Source: JBPOFM01 sp041391925 (GTDB taxonomy: Bacteria > Bacteroidota > Bacteroidia > Flavobacteriales > Flavobacteriaceae). Taken from it: a DNA stretch of 64,000 nucleotides. The notes beneath the pieces were generated by a model. It saw only the letters and a program-made list of their open reading frames with translations. It did not search any database and had not been told where the DNA came from. The position numbers were made by a program, and so were the translations under genes. Shown piece by piece: positions 9,049-17,851 of this stretch. Where the stretch lies: positions 343,533 to 407,532 of the forward strand of contig JAWKNA010000005.1 in assembly GCA_041391925.1 (NCBI GenBank), written 5' to 3'. The stretch's first letter is position 1, and each line of letters opens with the position of its first letter.

Positions 9049-9915
9049 ATGGATAATCCGTTAGTTTCTATATGCATACCCACCTATAATGGTGCTCAAT
9101 TTATTGCTGATGCTATGGATTCCATTTTGGGGCAAGATTATGATCCAATAGAAATTATTGTATCTGATGACGATTCAAAAGATGAAACTTTAAAAATAAT
9201 TGATTCCTATCAAGCAAAAACAAATTTTCCGATTCGTATAGTCCGTCATTTCCCGAGTGGTATAGGTTCAAACTGGAATAATTCATTACAACATGCTCAA
9301 GGAGATTATATAAAATTTTTGTTTCAGGATGATGTTTTAAAACCTGATTGTATAAAGGATATGGTTTTTGTCCTAGAGAATAATCCAAAAATCGGATTAG
9401 TTGCATGCAAACGTGATTTTATTATAGAAGGTGAGGAGAATGATATAAATTTCCAAAAATGGTTGAATACTTATTCTAATCTTCAAAAACATCTCAATTT
9501 GAATTATAACCCTGTTGCCATTTTAGATAAGTCTTTTTTTAAATCCCCTCTGTTTTATAAGCAACCTTTAAACATTATTGGCGAGCCCAGTGCGGTTATG
9601 TTCAGAAGAAGTTTGATAAATAAGATTGGAAATTTTAGAGAGGATTTAAAACAAAATTTAGATATTGAATACTGGTTTCGGACCCTAAAGTATACCTCAA
9701 TAGGAATCTTGAACAAAAAACTAATTTTTTTCAGAATTCATTCTGGACAGGCAACTCAAAAAAACAAGGGAGCCATTGGTAATGATTCTAAAATCTTAAG
9801 TAAACTTTTATATTCAGATTATTTTTGGTTAGTAAACAAAACTAGACAAAAACAGTTATTCTTACGACATAATAGTCTTGGAAAATTAATCGTAAAATAC
9901 ACTGGGTTTCATTAG
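9049..9915 (+). CDS. Glycosyltransferase family 2
   Basis: This is an inverting GT-A enzyme that adds a sugar to the lipid-linked glycan at the cytoplasmic face. The 288 aa protein begins with VSICIPTYNGAQFIADAMDS (from residue 6), has the nucleotide-binding VSDDDSKDET and the DxD-like FQDDVLKPD at about residue 92. PSAVMFRRSL near 180 is typical of the acceptor half. It follows the sulfotransferase-like gene by 15 bp. Its 3' end overlaps the convergent sulfotransferase gene by 4 bp. Confidence 0.9.
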   Translation: MDNPLVSICIPTYNGAQFIADAMDSILGQDYDPIEIIVSDDDSKDETLKIIDSYQAKTNFPIRIVRHFPSGIGSNWNNSLQHAQGDYIKFLFQDDVLKPDCIKDMVFVLENNPKIGLVACKRDFIIEGEENDINFQKWLNTYSNLQKHLNLNYNPVAILDKSFFKSPLFYKQPLNIIGEPSAVMFRRSLINKIGNFREDLKQNLDIEYWFRTLKYTSIGILNKKLIFFRIHSGQATQKNKGAIGNDSKILSKLLYSDYFWLVNKTRQKQLFLRHNSLGKLIVKYTGFH

Positions 9916-10721
9916 ATGTTCAGTGATTTCAATAAGTATCTTCCCAAGCGGTAATTAGAGAGCTTATTGGCAAAACTCAATTTTTTGAGTTCAAAAGCCA
10001 AATGTTTTGAATTTGCAAGGTCTCTTTGCAATTTTTCCTCTATGAAAGCATATAGTTCTAAATCTCCAGCATTTTTTTGCAGAATCATATTTTTTGTAGT
10101 GGTGTCAATAATGTTCTGCACTTTCGGTTTATGCGCTTTGTTTTTATAGGTATAATATGGAATTCCCCAATTGTAATACTTTTTTAGCAATACGAGCGAT
10201 TCATCATAATATTCCTGAAGCCCAACAAATGCGAAATGTTGTTCAATATTTTTTTTGGCTACGTTCAACATCGTGGTCTCATCTGCATTCGGCAACCCAC
10301 TGATATACCGTATTTGTGCATTGTGGATGTCCTCGGTATTCATTTTTTCTACAAAATCCGAAAAGTTCATCTTTTGACCCACTACTTCTTGATATAGACG
10401 ATGATTAGGCCTTTCTTGAACGAAATTATAAAATGATAGAATTCTTTTTTCTGGATGCCTTAAGAATGTGATATATTCTGATGTTCCTAGTAAGTATTTA
10501 TGAAGTCCGTAATACATATGACCCTTCAAAACTTTAATTTTTGAACGTTCACTTTGAGGTAAGTCGATAAAATCTTGGGTCGTGAGCGTATTGCTGTCTT
10601 TTAAGCGTATTTGATAAACACTGTTTGCAGGATAAATTCTATTGAGAAAAGCATTTAATGTAGCACCTCCATTTTTTGGTAGATGAAGAAAAATAATATT
10701 ATGTTTTATCTTATGCTTCAT
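9912..10721 (-). CDS. Sulfotransferase (Sulfotransfer_2 type)
   Basis: It is a likely PAPS-dependent carbohydrate sulfotransferase, 269 aa. The PAPS loop is FLHLPKNGGATLNAFL (about 11-26), where the usual PKTGGTS is PKNGGAT. The 3'-phosphate site is YITFLRHPEKRILSFYNFV (about 78-96) with the R-H-P-x-x-R-x-x-S-x-Y pattern. It is on the minus strand, 3 bp after a second sulfotransferase gene, forming a two-gene unit inside a plus-strand locus. No signal peptide is visible, so it should act in the cytoplasm where PAPS is made. Confidence 0.82.
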   Translation of the reverse strand: MKHKIKHNIIFLHLPKNGGATLNAFLNRIYPANSVYQIRLKDSNTLTTQDFIDLPQSERSKIKVLKGHMYYGLHKYLLGTSEYITFLRHPEKRILSFYNFVQERPNHRLYQEVVGQKMNFSDFVEKMNTEDIHNAQIRYISGLPNADETTMLNVAKKNIEQHFAFVGLQEYYDESLVLLKKYYNWGIPYYTYKNKAHKPKVQNIIDTTTKNMILQKNAGDLELYAFIEEKLQRDLANSKHLAFELKKLSFANKLSNYRLGRYLLKSLNI

Positions 10722-10724
10722 ATA

Positions 10725-11618
10725 TTACCAATCTGATTCATCATAATAATTTACCCATATAGTTTTTGTGCTTGTTTTTATTTGATCAATTTCATCGGAA
10801 CTTAATCGATCTTTCCATGTATGGATATTTGATTTTGAATCTCTTACGTGAACCCCTTCTTCTTTTGATGTCGTTGTTGCTATTATGTAACTTTGTATTT
10901 CTTCAGTAAATGGCAGATTTAGAAAATCGAATATTTTTGAAAATTCGTTTATCGGATTTAAAGATAAATCTTCATGTTTGATAAAATACCATTTATTGCC
11001 ATAAGTTTTTTGATACTGTAGTATCACACTATATAATATATTCCACAACAATATTCCTTGTTCAAGAATGGACTGTTTCTTTCTGGAATAAAATTCAATC
11101 TCAGTTTGAAACTTCTTGAGATGGAGCGTCATCAAATCTTTCTGTTGAAGCAGTTCATTAAAATTGAATTCCCAAGACTTTAGCTTCATACTGGCAACAA
11201 ATGCCGCTGGATGGCGAACTGTAACTACTACATCTGAAGGGAAAGTATCATAGATCCAAGGTGCCGACATTAAAGCAATTGGGTCTTTTATGAGTGTGCG
11301 TTTTAATTTCTTTCTATGTAATTCCAAAAAATAGGTATAAAGACTTTTGAGGCTCTTAACTTCGGATAAATTTTGATAGCCTTTAAAAATCGATATGGAA
11401 AAAAAGGATTTTAAGTAGGATTTTATTGTAAGTTGAAACTCTTTATCTTGATTTTTATCCACAAATTGGAACCAATATTTAATTGGAGATTTATACTTCT
11501 TTATGGCTATATTGAAAGGTTCTTGTACATATCGGACATCCTTGGATTGAGAAATAACCTTGCCGGTCCATGTAGAACCTGAACGATGTGCTCCCGTGAC
11601 GAGAATCAATTTCTTCAT
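10725..11618 (-). CDS. Sulfotransferase family protein
   Basis: This is a probable PAPS-dependent sulfotransferase, 297 aa. The PAPS loop ILVTGAHRSGSTWTGKVI lies at residues 4-21 and the 3'-phosphate site DVVVTVRHPAAFVASMKLK near 130-148. KHEDLSLNPINEF around residue 220 is the usual segment after the fold core. It is the first gene of the minus-strand pair; the second begins 3 bp after its stop. A TATATTTG box lies 54 bp upstream. The acceptor sugar is unknown. Confidence 0.83.
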   Translation of the reverse strand: MKKLILVTGAHRSGSTWTGKVISQSKDVRYVQEPFNIAIKKYKSPIKYWFQFVDKNQDKEFQLTIKSYLKSFFSISIFKGYQNLSEVKSLKSLYTYFLELHRKKLKRTLIKDPIALMSAPWIYDTFPSDVVVTVRHPAAFVASMKLKSWEFNFNELLQQKDLMTLHLKKFQTEIEFYSRKKQSILEQGILLWNILYSVILQYQKTYGNKWYFIKHEDLSLNPINEFSKIFDFLNLPFTEEIQSYIIATTTSKEEGVHVRDSKSNIHTWKDRLSSDEIDQIKTSTKTIWVNYYDESDW

Positions 11619-11671
11619 CGGTTATTCAGGGTGATTAATATTAAGTATGATCATTGTCATATTATGATGTA

Positions 11672-11679
11672 CAAATATA
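11672..11679 (-). promoter_or_regulatory. -7 box for the minus-strand sulfotransferase pair
   Basis: Read on the minus strand this is TATATTTG, a perfect match to TAnnTTTG. It lies 54 bp before the start at 11618. No clear TTTG is seen at the right distance upstream. Confidence 0.4.
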
Positions 11680-11726
11680 AATAAATGCTACTTCTATCGG
11701 TAAATTTTAATAAGTTTGCTCTCAAC

Positions 11727-12584
11727 ATGAATCCAAACGTTTCCATTATTCTACCCAATTATAACCATGCACCATATTTGCAAGAACGTTTGGATAGTAT
11801 TTTCAATCAAACCTATCAAGATTTTGAAATAATCATTCTGGATGATCATTCTACTGATGGCAGTTTGGAGATACTTAAAAAATATCAGAAGCATCCTAAA
11901 GTCAGCAAGATTATTGTAAATAATGAAAATTCAGGTTCACCTTTCCTTCAATGGCAAAAGGGTTTGAAACTTGCCAAGGGAAAATTCATCTGGATTGCAG
12001 AAAGTGACGATTGTTGCGACTTGAACTTTATTGAAACACAACTGGAACATCTCGTTAAAGCAGATGTTGCAGTTGCAAAAACAATTGCATTAACCAATGA
12101 TTCTCTTAAAAATGAAATTATACATCCTGTTTTTGATGACTCAAAACAAGATGATGCCTTATTGTATTGCCCAATTTTAAATGTTAGTGGTGTGCTTTTT
12201 AAGTCGTCTTTGATCACTGACAATACTGATTCACATTTTTCAAAATTCAAAAAAATTGGAGATAAAGTCTTTTATTTTGAATATTTTAGAAATGCCAATA
12301 TGGTTTTTAACGCTCAAACAGCAAACCATTTTAGACAAATTAATTCCAGTGTCTCTAAACTAAAAAATCGTGATACCTCATATTATAAATCATATTTTGA
12401 CGAGCATTGCGGCTTTATTAAGTACGCCCAAAAATTGGATCCTAGTATAACAAAAATATTGGTCAAACGATATATAAAGAAATTTTATGGACGTGTGAGT
12501 AACCGAGTGCCAAAAGAAAAGAAATGGACTATTAAGTATTTAAACTTATTTATAGCATATAAACTTAAAATTTTGAAATATTAA
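11727..12584 (+). CDS. Glycosyltransferase family 2
   Basis: This is a GT-A fold family 2 transferase, 285 aa from the ATG at 11727. The in-frame ATG at 11685 would add 14 residues before the fold and is less likely, because the conserved NVSIILPNYN begins right after the second Met. The donor site is ILDDHSTDGSLEIL and the metal-binding motif is WIAESDDCCDLNF near residue 90. It begins about 110 bp from the divergent sulfotransferase pair. Donor and acceptor are not deducible. Confidence 0.88.
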   Translation: MNPNVSIILPNYNHAPYLQERLDSIFNQTYQDFEIIILDDHSTDGSLEILKKYQKHPKVSKIIVNNENSGSPFLQWQKGLKLAKGKFIWIAESDDCCDLNFIETQLEHLVKADVAVAKTIALTNDSLKNEIIHPVFDDSKQDDALLYCPILNVSGVLFKSSLITDNTDSHFSKFKKIGDKVFYFEYFRNANMVFNAQTANHFRQINSSVSKLKNRDTSYYKSYFDEHCGFIKYAQKLDPSITKILVKRYIKKFYGRVSNRVPKEKKWTIKYLNLFIAYKLKILKY

Positions 12585-12746
12585 ACCCTTTTTATTATTA
12601 AAATTACCATTGTATATTGCTGAAATTAAATTTGAAACTTCAGTGACTTTCCAATCTACACATGTAGCCACAATGTCAACTGAAATCTAGGATTAAATTG
12701 AATGTTTTGTTGACAATGAAAATTGATTTTGCCAAAGTTAAAAGTT

Positions 12747-13819
12747 ATGATAAATGTCACTAAAACATTTTTGCCACCTAAAAAAGAATTCATTCAACTT
12801 TTAGACCGTGTTTGGGAATCTGGTTGGTTAACAAATAGGGGCATTTTGGTAAAGAGCTAGAAGTTAAATTAAAGGAATTTTTGAAGGTCCAAAATGTAAT
12901 ATGTACCACAAATGGTACATTGCCTTTGCAGATTGCGATTAAGACATTGGATTTAAGGGGAGAGATTATCACAACCCCATTTAGCTATGTTGCAACTACA
13001 TCTAGTATTGTTTGGGAAGGTTGTAAACCTGTTTTTGTGGACATTCATCCAGGATATTTAACCATAGACGAAACCAAAATTGAATCAGCCGTAACAGAAC
13101 GTACTTCAGCGATATTGGCAACTCATGTTTTTGGTAACCCTTGTGAAGTAGAAACGATAAATAAAATCGCGCAAAAATATAACCTTAAGGTTATATATGA
13201 TGCTGCACACGCTTTTAATGTAATTTATAAAGACCAATCTATATTTTCTTATGGAAATATAAGCATCTGTAGTTTTCATGCTACTAAAATATTTCACACG
13301 GCAGAAGGAGGTGCTATGTTTACTAACGACATTGATTTATATAATCGATTGTTCTACCATCACAACTTTGGACACAAGGATATTGAGAGTTTTCAAGGAC
13401 TCGGAATAAACGCAAAAATGAGTGAATTGCAGGCTGCTATGGGACTTTCAGTTTTACCATATTTTGCACAAATTGTCCAAGCAAGAAAAGCTGTTGTGGA
13501 CTTATATAATGAAAATTTACAATATGCAAATCTTCAGCTATTTAAATTGCGTCCATTGACAAAATGGAATTATAGTTATTACCCAGTTGTTTTTAAGGAT
13601 GAAACACAATTACTTAAGGTAAAATTGGCTCTTGAATCAGAGCAAATATTTCCAAGACGCTATTTTTATCCTGTTTTGAATACTTTGCCATATGTTAATA
13701 GTAAAACTTGCCCTATAGCCGAAAGGATTGCAAATACAATTCTTTGTCTTCCATTGTTTGTCGGAATGTCAAAATCAGATCAGGTTAAAATAATAGAAAT
13801 AATACTAGCGAATGTTTAA
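12747..13819 (+). pseudogene. DegT/DnrJ/EryC1/StrS sugar aminotransferase, frameshifted
   Basis: This is a PLP-dependent enzyme that aminates a keto-sugar nucleotide. From the ATG at 12747 the reading gives the family N-terminus, ending RVWESGWLTNRG, then runs into a stop at 12858-12860. The missing HFGKELEVKLKEFLKV follows in another frame from 12842, joining the 313-codon remainder. The join is at the GGGG run 12838-12841 and needs one extra base. Downstream the fold is intact: VIYDAAHAFN holds the PLP-ring Asp and SFHATKIFH the Schiff-base Lys. The formyltransferase gene overlaps its 3' end by 8 bp. It may be a true mutation or a sequencing error; conservation of the rest argues for a recent or artefactual break. 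Confidence 0.85.
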
Positions 13820-14555
13820 AAATATTCTTGTAATTTCAGATAATTTAATGCTTTGTGAAGCTTTTGAAAACCTGATTCATAAACTAGAGTATGAAGGTGC
13901 AATATGGACCTTTGCGGTAAGTCCATATTCTGATGAGCAAAACTTCAGAAAATCCTTAAAAATTTCCGTCATGTCCTACGATTTAAAAAACCCACTGCAC
14001 ATTAAGGAAATTGCAAAAAAGCATGATCTTGTTTTTTCTATTCACTGTAAACAATTATTTCCCAGTTCATTGGTTAATACAGTTAAATGCATCAATATTC
14101 ATCCTGGTTATAATCCAATTAATCGGGGGTGGTATCCTCAAGTATTCGCTATCATTAATAATTTGCCGACAGGTGCAACAATACATGAAATAAATAATCA
14201 ACTCGATCATGGGGCCATCATTGCGAGAGATTTTATTGAAAAAGACATAACTGATTCATCCAAAACGTTGTACGATAAAATCATCAAAAAAGAAATTGAG
14301 TTACTTGAGGAGCATTTATTGAATATTCTTGAAAACACTTATGATACAATCCAACCAGAAAATGAAGGCCATCTTTTCTACAAAAAGGATTTTAATGAGC
14401 TTTGTGAATTGGATTTAAATGAAAATATGACAGCTTTAGAATTTATAAATCGATTAAGGGCATTGACTCACGAGCCTTACAATAATGCCTATTTTAGAGA
14501 TCCTTCGGATAATAAAAAAGTGTACATTGGTTTGCAATTAAAAAAGGAGGAATAA
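13812..14555 (+). CDS. Sugar-nucleotide N-formyltransferase (WbtJ/VioF/FdtF type)
   Basis: It transfers a formyl group from N10-formyltetrahydrofolate to the amino group of a nucleotide-linked amino sugar. The 247 aa protein has the formyltransferase catalytic triad Asn-His-Asp: Asn95 and His97 in INIHPGYNP, Asp132 in QLDHGAIIARD. PTGATIHEI precedes it as in methionyl-tRNA formyltransferases, but the enzyme lacks the tRNA-binding C-terminal domain. It overlaps the aminotransferase gene by 8 bp, so the two form a formamido-sugar module (such as Qui4NFo or Fuc3NFo; identity not resolved). The 4,6-dehydratase needed earlier is not in this window. Confidence 0.85.
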   Translation: MFKNILVISDNLMLCEAFENLIHKLEYEGAIWTFAVSPYSDEQNFRKSLKISVMSYDLKNPLHIKEIAKKHDLVFSIHCKQLFPSSLVNTVKCINIHPGYNPINRGWYPQVFAIINNLPTGATIHEINNQLDHGAIIARDFIEKDITDSSKTLYDKIIKKEIELLEEHLLNILENTYDTIQPENEGHLFYKKDFNELCELDLNENMTALEFINRLRALTHEPYNNAYFRDPSDNKKVYIGLQLKKEE

Positions 14556-14628
14556 ATATTATGCTTTTCAGTTCAAAAAAATAACCAGATGCCTTTTTTA
14601 TTCTTGAATTAGTTTTTAAATATCCATT

Positions 14629-15528
14629 ATGAATTCAATACTTTCTGTGTGTTTAATTTCCTATAATCATGAAGATTTCATCGAGGATGCCCTCAAAGGA
14701 ATAATTTACCAAAAAACATCATTTCCATTCGAGTTAGTCATTTCTGATGACGCATCTGGTGATCGTACGAATGAGATAATTTTAAAAGTTACAGAAAATA
14801 TACCTCAACACGTAACACTTAAATATTTTCATCACAAACAAAATCTTGGCATGTACGCAAATTTCGAGTTTGCACTAAATGCGTGTAGCGGTGAATATAT
14901 AGCTGTTTGTGAAGGTGATGATTATTGGATTGAAGATGAAAAATTACAAATGCAATTGCAATTTTTAAATGAAAATCCTGATTATAATCTCATTACCGCT
15001 CATGTACGTCAATATTTTCAAAATGACGGAAAATTTGTTGAGCCACACCATCTAAAAGCCTTTACTTTTGATTATAAAGATATGATTGTCAAAAATCATT
15101 GTTCTACATGTACTACAATGTTTAGAAATTTTATAAAAAATGAAGGTCCAATGGAGTTCATCCCTAAATTGGGCTGTGATTTTCAAATATGGATGAGAGC
15201 GTTGGGCAAAAGAGGTAAAGGAATCAAACTTGATGTGGTCTTTGCCGTTTACAGGAGGCATGAAAATAGTGCTACTGGATTAAGAAATAAAAAGTTGAGT
15301 TCTTATTCCTATTTTGAAAACATGGTAAAAGAAAAAATAAGAATCGCAGAATCATGGAATCACTATTTCGGATGTGAGGCTTCTGATTCTGTTTTGAGAC
15401 TCAAAGTTAATTTATACAAAAGTTTAGCTAAAGTTTCTTATAATCGTAATAAGTTTTTTGGATTATTATTTTACTATTTTCAGTATCGAAAATCTCAATT
15501 ATTATTTAAGTTTAGTTCCTTGTTATAA
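14629..15528 (+). CDS. Glycosyltransferase family 2
   Basis: This GT-A transferase is 299 aa. It starts LSVCLISYNHEDFIEDAL, has VISDDASGDRTNEI as nucleotide-binding segment and AVCEGDDYWIEDEKLQMQ (about 92-109), the EGDDYW form common in capsule GT2 enzymes. The Cys-rich NHCSTCTTMF near residue 158 is a variant of the acceptor-side segment. ATG start at 14629. It follows the formyltransferase by 73 bp and may use the formamido sugar, by position only. Confidence 0.9.
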   Translation: MNSILSVCLISYNHEDFIEDALKGIIYQKTSFPFELVISDDASGDRTNEIILKVTENIPQHVTLKYFHHKQNLGMYANFEFALNACSGEYIAVCEGDDYWIEDEKLQMQLQFLNENPDYNLITAHVRQYFQNDGKFVEPHHLKAFTFDYKDMIVKNHCSTCTTMFRNFIKNEGPMEFIPKLGCDFQIWMRALGKRGKGIKLDVVFAVYRRHENSATGLRNKKLSSYSYFENMVKEKIRIAESWNHYFGCEASDSVLRLKVNLYKSLAKVSYNRNKFFGLLFYYFQYRKSQLLFKFSSLL

Positions 15529-15620
15529 TATATGTTTCCCAACATTCATTCTATTATTTAGTACCGATTTATCTTACTGATTATAGGAATTCTTCAATTT
15601 ATTACACGGTGAGGAGAAGC

Positions 15621-15652
15621 TTAGCGACATTTAATAAGAAATACTATATTTG
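15621..15652 (+). promoter_or_regulatory. Bacteroidota-type promoter
   Basis: TTAG at 15621-15624 and a perfect TATATTTG at 15645-15652, spaced by 20 bp, lie 19 bp before the start at 15672. This suggests a new transcription unit within the locus. Confidence 0.5.
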
Positions 15653-15671
15653 AAAATGTTAATTTTAACAA

Positions 15672-16694
15672 ATGAAAATTGCCCTTGTTCTAACAGTTAA
15701 AAATGAAAGCAGACTTCTGCGCTACAACTTACTATACCATCAGGCTGTTGGCATAACCAAAGCATTTGTTTATTTCGATGGTACAACCGACGATGGCAAG
15801 AAAACCATACAAGATTTAAATTTTGTTGCGATTCAAGATTCTGTAAGTGCCGACAAATACATTGGCCTCGATTTTTTGCACAAATTTACGTCGCAAGCTG
15901 AGGAACACCATACAGCAAGACAATGTTTGAACACCTATGATGCAGTTCAAAAATGTAAAGATTTTGGCTATGATTGGTTAATTTCCATCGATGCTGATGA
16001 ACTAATTGCCACCGAAAGCGATGTGCCCTCTGATCTTAAATCATTTTTTTCAGACGTTGATGAGACCATTGAAATGATTAATTTTAAAACAATGGAAGTT
16101 TTGCAGCAAAAAGAGAATTTTGGCAATGTCTTTTCTGAGGCGGACCTTTTCAAAACCAGGAAAAATTTCAAATATCGTGGAGAAAGTATATACCGTGAGA
16201 TATATAATCCAAAACTTAAAATAAATGAAAAACATCATTTTTGGTATGGTCAAACTATGGGAAAAGCTGCAATTAAGGTAAATTCTAATCTTATTCCAAT
16301 AAATGTGCATCGCTACCAACATATTGATGGTAGCAAACCCAAATTGATTAATGATGGTTTCGTTCTTCATTATCATGCTTATGATGCTAAAGACTTTATT
16401 AAAAAATTCAAAAACTTCAGCAATCACCCCAACCATTTTTTGTCCGGCAGTCGAGTTGAACCGCTAAAATTACTGTTGAAAGATGTCGTAAACAATTATG
16501 GTTACTCTGATGAGGAATTAAAGGACTATTTTAATAAATATTTACTGTTTGACCCGAAACGAGTCAAACAATTATTAAGGAACAGAAAACTGAAAGTTTT
16601 AAAAAGAAAGCAAAATTCTTTGAAAAGAATATCTTCTGCAGTACTTGTGTTCAAAAAACTAAATTTGGAATCTCCCCATGAAAAAAACCAATAG
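15672..16694 (+). CDS. Glycosyltransferase, GT2_4/GT92-like
   Basis: This is a probable glycosyltransferase of the group with the N-terminus LVLTVKNESRLLRYNLLYHQ (from residue 5), where the GT2-like fold begins with a 'K-N-E' loop. The DxD motif is WLISIDADELI at about residues 102-112. RGESIYREIYNPK and VLHYHAYDAKDFIKKF are segments seen in this group. The 340 aa length fits. It has its own promoter-like box. The sugar donor is unknown. Confidence 0.78.
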   Translation: MKIALVLTVKNESRLLRYNLLYHQAVGITKAFVYFDGTTDDGKKTIQDLNFVAIQDSVSADKYIGLDFLHKFTSQAEEHHTARQCLNTYDAVQKCKDFGYDWLISIDADELIATESDVPSDLKSFFSDVDETIEMINFKTMEVLQQKENFGNVFSEADLFKTRKNFKYRGESIYREIYNPKLKINEKHHFWYGQTMGKAAIKVNSNLIPINVHRYQHIDGSKPKLINDGFVLHYHAYDAKDFIKKFKNFSNHPNHFLSGSRVEPLKLLLKDVVNNYGYSDEELKDYFNKYLLFDPKRVKQLLRNRKLKVLKRKQNSLKRISSAVLVFKKLNLESPHEKNQ

Positions 16695-16774
16695 TTATAG
16701 GGGCAATCTTTTGAAAATGAAATTTCAATTTAATTAACTTATTTTTGCTTGGCACAGCAATCATAAATTCATTT

Positions 16775-16788
16775 TTTTTAAAATTCGC
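16775..16788 (+). repeat. Shared intergenic 14-mer, copy 2
   Basis: This is a second copy of TTTTTAAAATTCGC (first at 7894-7907), 35 bp before the start at 16824. The following bases CTCGTACTTT parallel CACGATACTATT after copy 1, so the similarity extends to about 25 bp. Confidence 0.4.
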
Positions 16789-16823
16789 TCGTACTTTATA
16801 ACTCAATCACAAGATTTTTACTA

Positions 16824-17735
16824 ATGATTCATTTTTTATATAGCTACTTTTTAAAAACAAAGATAGACGAAAATAAAAGTAAATTATACACATGGTTGCA
16901 ATGGCAACTGTATAAGTTTCTTAAAGTAGGTTTGATAAGTTATTATAAGAATATTTCTTTAAATTCATTAGGGATTGATTCTACAAGTAATGTTGTAGTT
17001 AGCTTAACATCGTTCCCTGCGCGAATTGGAGTAATTCATCTATCTATTCGAAGCATATTAAATCAAACTAAAAGACCAAAAAAAGTGGTGTTGTGGTTAG
17101 GGGAAGAACAATTTCCACTTAGAGAAACCACATTACCCCAACAATTATTGGAATTAAAACAATTGGGACTTGAAATTGAGTTTTGCGAAGATCTCAAGGC
17201 GCATAAAAAATATTTTTTTTCTTTTCAGAAATACCCAAAAAATCTACTAGTTACGGTAGATGATGATGTGATTTATCCTAAAGATCTTTTAGAAACATTA
17301 TTTATGGCTCATCAAAAGCATCCAGATTGTGTAGTCGCCAATCGCGTTAGATACATGGAAAGTATTAATGAGGACTTTATTCCCTACAGACAATGGAAAA
17401 TCAATAGTTCCAAATATATTATGCCATCTAAAAGGATATTTTCTACAGGAGTTGGAGGTGTTTTATATGAACCGGGTTTTTTTCAAAAATCATTTTTTGA
17501 CATAGATGGAATTAAAAAAACAGATTGTCGTAATGATGACATATGGTTGAAAGCAGGCCAAATCGCAAACAATGTCCCTGTTTTTTTTACCAATGTCTAT
17601 TTCAGACAATTCATTGAAATTCCTGAATCGCAAAAAGAAAGTTTATTTTCGACCAATGTATTTGAAGCAGATAATGATCGACAAATAAAAGAAATTTTCG
17701 ATTACTTTGGAATTAATCAAAAATCTTTCGAATAA
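16824..17735 (+). CDS. Putative glycosyltransferase (GT-A like, 'LTSFPARI' family)
   Basis: This 303 aa protein belongs to a poorly characterised family found in polysaccharide loci. It has VVVSLTSFPARIGVIHLSIR (about 58-77), then ILNQTKRPKKVVLWLGEEQF and the acidic LVTVDDDVIYPKDLL near residue 145, which looks like a GT-A DxD site. GVGGVLYEPGFF and a second acidic cluster DCRNDDIWLKAG follow, as in GT2-like folds. The N-terminus is basic and hydrophobic. A transferase role is inferred from the acidic motif and context. Confidence 0.7.
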   Translation: MIHFLYSYFLKTKIDENKSKLYTWLQWQLYKFLKVGLISYYKNISLNSLGIDSTSNVVVSLTSFPARIGVIHLSIRSILNQTKRPKKVVLWLGEEQFPLRETTLPQQLLELKQLGLEIEFCEDLKAHKKYFFSFQKYPKNLLVTVDDDVIYPKDLLETLFMAHQKHPDCVVANRVRYMESINEDFIPYRQWKINSSKYIMPSKRIFSTGVGGVLYEPGFFQKSFFDIDGIKKTDCRNDDIWLKAGQIANNVPVFFTNVYFRQFIEIPESQKESLFSTNVFEADNDRQIKEIFDYFGINQKSFE

Positions 17736-17807
17736 AAGAACTTATTTACCCATATCGTATTGAATTTTTTTGGTGCGTTAATAATATTTCAGATTGCATT
17801 CTCCAAG

Positions 17808-17838
17808 TTTCATAAAAGCACAAATTATACTATCTTCG
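17808..17838 (+). promoter_or_regulatory. Promoter-like element before the asparagine-synthase-like gene
   Basis: TTTC at 17808-17811 and TATCTTCG at 17831-17838 are 19 bp apart, each one base from the consensus. The box ends 13 bp before the ATG at 17852. Confidence 0.4.
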
Positions 17839-17851
17839 TTGTTATTGCTAT

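Noticed and set aside
12585..12746. Possible remnant gene in the gap before the aminotransferase
   Set aside because: A frame of ~26 codons is open but has no recognisable motif and no start with a good leader; I see only AT-rich spacer.
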